Source: Entamoeba histolytica HM-1:IMSS (lineage: Eukaryota > Evosea > Mastigamoebida > Endamoebidae). Taken from it: a stretch of DNA of 23,395 nucleotides. The position numbers were made by a program, and so were the translations under genes. The stretch lies in contig NW_001915051.1 of NCBI RefSeq assembly GCF_000208925.1, positions 3,051-26,445 of the forward strand, given 5' to 3'. Shown here one piece after another: positions 16,974-23,395 of the stretch. Position 1 is the stretch's first letter, and every line of letters begins with the position of its first letter. Under the pieces are notes generated by a model that did no database searches, was not told the origin of the DNA, and worked only from the letters and a program-made list of their open reading frames with translations.

Positions 16974-19900
16974 TTAGTTCTTACTATTCTGAATTTTTTC
17001 TAGCATTCTTACAATTTCATCTATCGTTATTCTTTCTTTTGGTTCTTGTTGCCATGACTTTTCAATAATTTCTTTTATATCTTCTTCTACTTCTTGTATT
17101 ATGTTTGGTCGTTTACCTGTTGTGATTGTGTCTGCTATTAGCCATGGATGTGGATATAATGTTTTAGGAAATGGATCTTGCCATGTAATGATTTGTAACA
17201 TTGTTATTGAAAATGAATATATATCTGATTGCATTTTGTAATGTTCTCGATTTAATACTTCTGGTGCCATGTATTTTGGTGTTCCTATTCCTTTTGTGAA
17301 TGTCATATTTGTCATCATCATATTAATATTTCTTGCACTTCCAAAATCAGTTAATTTACAATTAACTTCAATGTTATCATCAAGTGATACAACAAGGAAA
17401 TTATCTGGTTTAATATCTCGATGTAATATTCCATTTGAATGAAGATATGAAATTCCTTTTGCTCCATCTATCATAAATTTGATTCGTATTTTCTTTGATA
17501 TTTCTGTGATGTTTCTTTTATTCATTATATCTTGTATTGACCCATATTTTGCATATTCCGTTACCATACATATTTTATTAGGAATAAATACTGCTCCATA
17601 AAAATGAATAATATATTCATCTCGAAATTTATCTAACATTGCTACTTCTTTCTCAAATTCTTTCTTTTTATCTTCACTTTCTTCAACTTGTTTCATTTTC
17701 TTAATTGCTACTTTATTTCCTCTAAATTCTCCAACATAAACAATTCCAAATGATCCTTCTCCTATTTTCTTTTCTTCTTTTATTTCATCAGGATCAAGTC
17801 GTGTTGATATTTCTGTTTCTCCTTCAATAGAAATACTTTTGATTGTTTCTTCTTGTGCTTTATTAAGTGTTTTACTAATTATCATTATTTTATCTTTGAT
17901 TTTAGTTGTACATTTGATTGTAATGAATAATTCAAATTCACATGCATATCCTCCTTCAATTGTAATGACATTTGGGTTTGTTCTAATTGAATATTTCTCA
18001 TTTTCTTCTTTACTACTTATTTGTATCTTCATCTTCTCTTTTTTATCATTTCCAATACAAATTAATTCTCGTATTTCTTCATTCACTTTAATTTCTTCTC
18101 CTTCTTGAAGTTCAATTTCTTTCTTATTTGTTAATATTCCATCTCCAAGTGATATGAATCTAATATTTGATTGTGTTATTTTGAATATTGTTGTTGTTTT
18201 CTCTCGTTCTTTCTTTTCTTTTCTCTTCATTATGTAATTAACCATCATTATTATCATTACAATTGTTATAATAATGATAATAACTATAATAATGACAATT
18301 ATCATTATCATCCACCATACTACTTCTTTATTACATTCATTTCCTTCTTCATTCGTTCCATACCAAAATGAACATTTCCAACATTTATTATTCTTTACTT
18401 CTTTACATTTATTAATATCTAAATAGTAAATACATTCTTTATTTTTTAATATATATTCATCTCTACAACTATTACATTCATTCTTTATTGAACATCTTGT
18501 ACAATTCTCTTTACATTTTGAACATTCTTTATTTATTAAATAATATCCTTCTGAACATTCTCTACATCCATATTCTTTATCTATTTCTCCTTTACATCCT
18601 TTAATTTCTGTTGTTAGTTTACATTCTCCTATCCAACTCATGAAATATCCATCTGCACATGTTATACATTTATCTTTTTGATTACATGTTGCACATTTTT
18701 CTTCACATTCTGAACATCCTTTCCCATTTCTATAATATCCTTTCTTACATATTCCACACCCACTTCCATCTGCTAATAATTGTAAACATGTTCCATTTAA
18801 TTCGTTATTTGATTGACATGTTCTATTACTACTTAAATATTTATCACTAGAACAACTCATACAATATGTAGATGAACCATAACATGTTGTACAATTATCA
18901 TCACATTTTGAACATTTCATATTTGTTGTTAAATAATATCCATCTGAACATCGTTTACATCCATATGTATTTTGTTCTTCACAATTTTCTATTGTTGTAT
19001 TAATACATTCTCCTTTTGAATCAGGTGAATATGTTGTTAAACATTCAACACATTTTCCATTAACATATAACTCATTTGAACAATTTGAAATATTGGAATT
19101 ACATTTTCCATTTTGATCTTTTATCTTTCCTTCTTCACATGTTTTATTTATACATGTATTATTATCTAATTGTTGGTTATTTTTACATTTTAATTTAATA
19201 CCATCTGAATTACATATTGCTGATTCTGTACATTCTATACATGTATTATCCTTGATGTATTTTCCATTTTCACAATATATTTCTTCATTCTTTCCATTTT
19301 TATTTTCTTTACTTCCACATTTTCCATTATTTAATGTATATTCATTTGAACATGAAACACATTCATTTCCTTCATAATAACATTCTTTTTCTTTATCTTT
19401 AACACATGTATTATTTTCTATTTTATATCCATTTGAACATTTTAAACAATAATTCCTTTCTGACTTCTTACAATTATTCATTTCTTGACATTCTCCATTT
19501 TCATTGACATATCCTTCTCCACATTGATAACAATGTGTTTCATTTCCAATTTTACATCCACTCGGATTTTTAGTACATACTTGTATTGAATTAAGATAAT
19601 ATCCATATGCACATTCAATACAATGGTTTTGATTATTTAATTTAATACAACGTGAATTTTTTTGACATTTATTGTTTGAATTAAGAGAATATCCATTTTT
19701 ACATTTAATACATTTAAATTCTTCATTTGATTTACCAGTTAAAATAATACAATTTGGAAATGGATCAATTAGTATTATATTTTCATCAATTGTCATAATA
19801 TTATTATTACCTTTACCTTTAATAGTTAGTGTTGTTGGTGTAGAAGAAGCAGTGAAATAATAAATACAATCACTAACAAAAGAATTACAAGTGAGATTAC

Positions 19901-21068
19901 CATTTATAATTAAATTGAATGGTGTATTTGATGGATTTGATAAATGTTTTATGTGGTTACTTCCATCAATTTCTAATGTATTTGTTTCTGAATTGTATTT
20001 AAATTGTGATCTAATACTTGGTTTTCTAATATTCGTAATTTCAAAATTATTAAATTTTATCATTTGTTTGTACTCGTTGATTAATGTAAGTGAACCTATT
20101 TTTAATAGAACATTATCATCAACACTAATTTGTTTAGCATACTCAAAGTTAAATAATGTAATTTCATGGTCAATATGAAGAATTGTATTGCTGATATTAA
20201 CTATGTTAAAATTTACTGATTCTAAACTTGATTGAATATTAAGAATACATTCAGTTCTATTATCATCACATGGACAATGTGGATAATTAAATATATAATC
20301 ACCTCTTCCTGAATATGATGATGGTGAATAAGTCATATCATTTAGTGTACAAATAACAGTTTTATTCAATTTAATTCCATTTGGACAAAATCTCATTAAT
20401 TTCTTGTTTGATAGTAAATATGCTTTACCAAATCTCATACTAAGTCCTTTATCAAAGTCTTTTGGTAAATAATGATTATCTGATTTTTTATCAAAATCAA
20501 GTGCATTGTTATTATTAAATGACATCACATCAAAACATTGTTTATTACCACCTGGATTTATAATTTCAAATCCTTTATATGTTGGTGTTGTAGTTGTTTT
20601 GTAAAGATGTATCCAATTACTATTCCAAATAATTAATTGAGGTTGATTTAATGATGGAGTTGTTTTAAATTTAACTAGTTGTTGAAATGAAAGACTGCCA
20701 TACCACATCACCTTTGAATTAGCCCCAAAAATAAATTCAGTGTTTGATTCTAAATTAGCATGAAATTCAATTTGAGAGTTTTCTAAAAACTCTACAGTAG
20801 ACACATTTATCCAATAATTTCCTGTATTTATTATAGATAAACTACCCTCGAAAGTCATACTTTTACAACTTATGACATTTGTTGAAAAAGTATAATCATG
20901 TTTAAAAAGATATGAGTAGTTTTTTATTTTATCAAACTCCTTACATTGGAATTGCGTTTTTCGAGTCTGACTGTTAAATTCAACAATACAGTCTGAATTA
21001 GTTGTAATACAATCATATTCCTTACCAATAACATAGTTGACAATCAATAATATATCAATTAATAACAT
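16974..21068 (-). CDS. Transmembrane kinase with CxxC-repeat ectodomain (Entamoeba TMK family)
   Basis: The protein has 1364 residues and one exon. A signal peptide (1-15) is followed by a large extracellular part. Residues 16-437 are beta-rich with scattered cysteines, and residues 440-912 hold many repeats of the type CxxC-x(n)-GYY...C, as in Entamoeba intermediate-lectin-like and TMK ectodomains. Many N-x-S/T sites are present. One membrane helix (about 917-945, almost all Ile, Met, Val) is followed by a basic KRKEKKER stop-transfer. Residues 965-1085 look like a beta-sandwich. The kinase domain (about 1096-1357) is complete: GEGSFG (1103-1108), AIKK (K1123), HRDIKPDN (D1218, N1223), DFG (D1241) and APE (1268-1270). 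It is tyrosine-kinase-like in style but carries the HRDIKPDN loop typical of serine/threonine kinases. TMKs act in surface sensing, serum response and phagocytosis. The ligand is unknown, and I do not assign a subgroup firmly. Confidence 0.93.
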   Translation of the reverse strand: MLLIDILLIVNYVIGKEYDCITTNSDCIVEFNSQTRKTQFQCKEFDKIKNYSYLFKHDYTFSTNVISCKSMTFEGSLSIINTGNYWINVSTVEFLENSQIEFHANLESNTEFIFGANSKVMWYGSLSFQQLVKFKTTPSLNQPQLIIWNSNWIHLYKTTTTPTYKGFEIINPGGNKQCFDVMSFNNNNALDFDKKSDNHYLPKDFDKGLSMRFGKAYLLSNKKLMRFCPNGIKLNKTVICTLNDMTYSPSSYSGRGDYIFNYPHCPCDDNRTECILNIQSSLESVNFNIVNISNTILHIDHEITLFNFEYAKQISVDDNVLLKIGSLTLINEYKQMIKFNNFEITNIRKPSIRSQFKYNSETNTLEIDGSNHIKHLSNPSNTPFNLIINGNLTCNSFVSDCIYYFTASSTPTTLTIKGKGNNNIMTIDENIILIDPFPNCIILTGKSNEEFKCIKCKNGYSLNSNNKCQKNSRCIKLNNQNHCIECAYGYYLNSIQVCTKNPSGCKIGNETHCYQCGEGYVNENGECQEMNNCKKSERNYCLKCSNGYKIENNTCVKDKEKECYYEGNECVSCSNEYTLNNGKCGSKENKNGKNEEIYCENGKYIKDNTCIECTESAICNSDGIKLKCKNNQQLDNNTCINKTCEEGKIKDQNGKCNSNISNCSNELYVNGKCVECLTTYSPDSKGECINTTIENCEEQNTYGCKRCSDGYYLTTNMKCSKCDDNCTTCYGSSTYCMSCSSDKYLSSNRTCQSNNELNGTCLQLLADGSGCGICKKGYYRNGKGCSECEEKCATCNQKDKCITCADGYFMSWIGECKLTTEIKGCKGEIDKEYGCRECSEGYYLINKECSKCKENCTRCSIKNECNSCRDEYILKNKECIYYLDINKCKEVKNNKCWKCSFWYGTNEEGNECNKEVVWWMIMIIVIIIVIIIIITIVMIIMMVNYIMKRKEKKEREKTTTIFKITQSNIRFISLGDGILTNKKEIELQEGEEIKVNEEIRELICIGNDKKEKMKIQISSKEENEKYSIRTNPNVITIEGGYACEFELFITIKCTTKIKDKIMIISKTLNKAQEETIKSISIEGETEISTRLDPDEIKEEKKIGEGSFGIVYVGEFRGNKVAIKKMKQVEESEDKKKEFEKEVAMLDKFRDEYIIHFYGAVFIPNKICMVTEYAKYGSIQDIMNKRNITEISKKIRIKFMIDGAKGISYLHSNGILHRDIKPDNFLVVSLDDNIEVNCKLTDFGSARNINMMMTNMTFTKGIGTPKYMAPEVLNREHYKMQSDIYSFSITMLQIITWQDPFPKTLYPHPWLIADTITTGKRPNIIQEVEEDIKEIIEKSWQQEPKERITIDEIVRMLEKIQNSKN

Positions 21069-21097
21069 TAATGAATTATAAAGAATATGATATTATA

Positions 21098-21111
21098 AGA
21101 TTTAAATTTTA
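21098..21111 (-). promoter_or_regulatory. TATA-like element of the transmembrane kinase
   Basis: On the minus strand AAAATTTAAATCTT lies about 30 bases upstream of the ATG at 21068. Its ATTTAAATC core resembles the Entamoeba GTATTTAAA(G/C) element. A TTCATTA directly before the ATG could serve as the initiator. Confidence 0.35.
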
Positions 21112-21388
21112 GTATAAAACTTCTTTTTTTCCAGTCGTTAGATATGAACATTCTACTGAATCATTCTATTTTTGTACCGACTATAAATAGAATATTAAAT
21201 AATACAATAAAAGATAAAGTCTTTTACTATTCAAATCAGCATGAAACTAAATATTCTAAAACTAAAGATGAAATGATAAACTTTTCCTTCTTCAAAAAAA
21301 AATTAACACTTCATAAGATTGTAATACTACATTCTTCTATATTTTTTTTTGGTTATTAAATCAAATTTAAATTTGTAAAAGTTGTTAA

Positions 21389-21419
21389 AAAAACAAACCA
21401 GGATCCAAAAACAAACCAG
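21389..21419 (+). repeat. Two 13-bp direct repeats
   Basis: AAAAACAAACCAG occurs at 21389-21401 and 21407-21419, separated by GATCC. It lies about 320 bases upstream of the kinase gene on its promoter side. It is too short to assign a function. Confidence 0.45.
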
Positions 21420-22615
21420 AACATGACAACAAAAAAAAAACATTATAATAAGATTTTTATGTATAAACCATAACTGATTCTTTCTTAATTTGGACTACAA
21501 TCGTTTTCCATAAATTAATCCTATTCCAATAAAATACAATTCAATTAAATTCTCTTTGATATAACATTAGGTTAAGCTGTTGTTATTATTTTTAACAAAG
21601 TATCTTTTTAATTATTTTATAATAGTTTGTGTTGTTTATAATGAATAAACCACGACTATAATTCAAGTAAGATAAAGAACAAAATAGTCTTGAAACAAAA
21701 ACAAACTGTAATAATATTTTTTTAAGAAATGCATATTGACTGACTTATTACTCATTTAAAAAGAATATCATTTTCATAAATAGTTTTGACTTCTCCAATG
21801 AATATATGTCTAGAAGCATATCTAAAAAAAGAAAATTATAATATGAGTATTAAGTCTATAATAAAGTATATTCATAACTTCCGTTTATTCTATTTTTATT
21901 GAAACTCTTAATTTTTATTCTAAACCTATTTCACTCAAAACAATTGACAAAACATCACCTTTAAATTATGATAAACAATGTATAATATTCTTTGATTTGA
22001 ATAAATTATGTAAATTATTAAAAAAAGTTAATCACTAAGGTATTTAAAAAATAAAAAGAAAAAATTACTCTTTTTATTGCTTGGAGTTAATTTTCATATG
22101 AAACAATCACTTTTGAAATAAAAAGTTAATGTTTCATTAATCTAAAGACGGAAACAAAAACTTTGTTTAATAAAGTTTTGTTTAACTAATTTAGTGCTAA
22201 TCAATAATATAAGACTTTAGTTGTTTTCTTGTTGAGTTAATATTATAATCCTTTCTTTTTTACAACCTAAAAACACTTAATTCTCTGTTTTTAAAAAATT
22301 ATTTTTCATAAAAGAATTGTTCTTTATAACTTATTTGTTCTATCAAATAAAAAGTTTTGTATTTTATCATAGAATTATTTTTGGACTTTTTTAATACCCA
22401 TCTATACTTATTTGAAATAGGTGTTTATTGGTAATTATCTTGACCAAATCATAAGTTGATAGTTTTTTTAATGAACAATATTGAAAAAAGAATGAAAATC
22501 TACAAAAAATATATTTCTAAGCATAAAATTTTCAATGAAAACGTTATTTATTAATTTTTGTAGAAGAAAAAGACGTACAAAAACAAAAAAACAACGGAAA
22601 AATAGGAAAATTTGA

Positions 22616-22711
22616 ATGAAACAAATTGAGCAGGAAGCTATTGAAGGTATTATTGAATGTCGAGGTTATAGAATATTCTATTTATTAGTAATTGGTGTTA
22701 ATAAAAAATAG
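22616..22711 (+). CDS. Small coding-like ORF, 31 codons
   Basis: ATG at 22616 is preceded by AAAATTTGA, which resembles the Entamoeba initiator, and opens 31 codons to TAG at 22709-22711. The peptide begins MKQIEQEAIEGIIECRGYRI and its codons (GAG, CAG, GCT, CGA, GGT) stand out from the AT-rich flanks. It could be a first exon, a relic, or a short peptide gene. No following exon with a GTTTGT donor was found. Confidence 0.25.
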   Translation: MKQIEQEAIEGIIECRGYRIFYLLVIGVNKK

Positions 22712-22813
22712 CACTATTATGTCAGTGTCACACAACATTTTATGAAAAGTTAAAAAGTTGTAAGTATTTTATTCCATGTTAATGTAAAAAAAACAATAAA
22801 AAGAATATATTAA

Positions 22814-23395
22814 TCAATTGATTATGTTGTGTTGTTTAAAATAGTCTAAATTCAAAATGTGTTTTTGTTCACTTCTCATCATTTTGATAGATTCAACAGT
22901 TATTGGTAATTCTATTTTAGTAAGCTTCATACATCGCATACATTGGAATGTTTTTAAAGACTTATTGAATTTGATTTCTTCTAAATTATCAAGATTGTTT
23001 AACACTAAATCTTTTAATGATTCTGGACATTCAATGTTTTTAAACTCACTACTACTGATTTCTAATCGTTCTACTTGATTTCCAAGATGTAATGAATGAG
23101 AAAAACAGTCTCTAATAATGACTTTCTTTGCAGTGGATTTATCAAGATTTAATTCTTGTCCTCTATAATAAAAAATATGAATCTCTTGACATTTTAATTT
23201 TTCAATTCCATCAAAGTCATGTGGTTCATATAATTCTAATGTAGTTAATTGTTCTAATGAACATTGTGGAATAGATGAGAATGTTAATTCTTTTAATTGT
23301 TGTAATTGATTTAAATTAGTAATATTTTCTTTAAGTGCACTCAATTCAGTTATTGTTGTTGGTAAAATCCATTCACATTGAACATCCATTGGTCC
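22814..23395 (-). CDS. Leucine-rich-repeat protein (5' partial)
   Basis: The stop codon is at 22816-22814, and the frame is open to the right edge, with codons for Gly-Pro ahead of the first Met at 23389. That Met is therefore probably internal and the N-terminus missing. The 193 visible residues are built from irregular leucine-rich repeats of about 20-23 residues (LQQLKELTFSSI, LEQLTTLELYE, QVERLEISSSEF, SLKDLVLNNLDNLEEI). Such repeats form a curved solenoid for protein contacts. LRR proteins are a large family in Entamoeba, often of unknown role. No catalytic domain, signal peptide or membrane segment is visible in this part, and the binding partner cannot be inferred. Confidence 0.75.
   Translation of the reverse strand, partial: GPMDVQCEWILPTTITELSALKENITNLNQLQQLKELTFSSIPQCSLEQLTTLELYEPHDFDGIEKLKCQEIHIFYYRGQELNLDKSTAKKVIIRDCFSHSLHLGNQVERLEISSSEFKNIECPESLKDLVLNNLDNLEEIKFNKSLKTFQCMRCMKLTKIELPITVESIKMMRSEQKHILNLDYFKQHNIIN

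Larger units (their letters stand above)
21069..22813. other. Long intergenic stretch
   Basis: About 1.7 kb between the kinase start and the end of the LRR gene, AT-rich throughout. It contains a 71-codon plus-strand open frame at 21144-21359 without recognisable features, which I regard as chance, a short direct repeat at 21389-21419, and a small coding-like frame at 22616-22711. No RNA gene is apparent. Confidence 0.5.

Noticed and set aside
17839..18371. Two plus-strand hydrophobic frames of 66-89 codons
   Set aside because: Antisense to the kinase gene's membrane and juxtamembrane coding region.
21144..21359. 71-codon plus-strand frame preceded by a pyrimidine tract and CCAG
   Set aside because: The peptide has no motif and a low-complexity codon mix. 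The acceptor-like CCAG has no upstream exon. Considered chance, though not excluded.
1..23395. CRISPR arrays, tRNA or rRNA genes, bacterial mobile elements
   Set aside because: No regularly spaced repeats, cloverleaf sequences, rRNA-like GC-rich blocks or transposase motifs were seen on either strand.

Overview
The window is a protist nuclear segment, very probably Entamoeba histolytica or a sibling species (E. dispar or E. nuttalli). DNA is extremely AT-rich, genes are dense, and the few introns are 45-80 bp with a GTTTGT 5' splice site and an AG 3' end. The firmest anchor is the 134-residue four-EF-hand protein at 11610-12014, which I recognise as the Entamoeba calcium-binding protein CaBP1. 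A very large ectodomain receptor kinase with CxxC repeats, of the Entamoeba transmembrane kinase type, supports the same assignment.

Layout, left to right. Bases 1-42 hold the last 13 codons of a plus-strand gene, followed by a possible decayed minus-strand coding fragment (313-461). A plus-strand spliced gene (936-3634, 880 aa, all-helical, unrecognised) converges on a minus-strand spliced DENN-domain gene (5776-3756, 646 aa, probable Rab exchange factor). Next is a minus-strand protein with an N-terminal ribbon-helix-helix-like segment and a cysteine-rich C-terminus (6878-6264). It is divergent from a 1327-aa plus-strand AMP deaminase (7324-11307). That enzyme contains two tandem AMP-deaminase modules with a B-box-like zinc motif between them, and the second module has lost the HxH metal ligands. 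CaBP1 follows (plus), convergent with a small predicted secreted protein (12928-12098). A long gene-poor stretch leads to a divergent PPP-family phosphatase (15470-14238, minus, spliced, 395 aa). After another sparse stretch comes the 1364-aa transmembrane kinase (21068-16974, minus). A leucine-rich-repeat protein is cut off by the right edge.

The genes look like independent housekeeping and signalling units, not an operon or a defence island: calcium sensing (CaBP1), receptor kinase and phosphatase signalling, vesicle traffic (DENN) and purine metabolism (AMP deaminase). I see no CRISPR array, insertion sequence, rRNA or tRNA.

The most unusual items are the double AMP deaminase with a degenerate second catalytic module and an inserted B-box; the bacterial-looking ribbon-helix-helix protein in a eukaryote; a possible overlooked set of tiny exons at 16248-16421 beside a 26-bp inverted repeat; and a pair of 11-bp direct repeats exactly 21 bp apart between two divergent genes.
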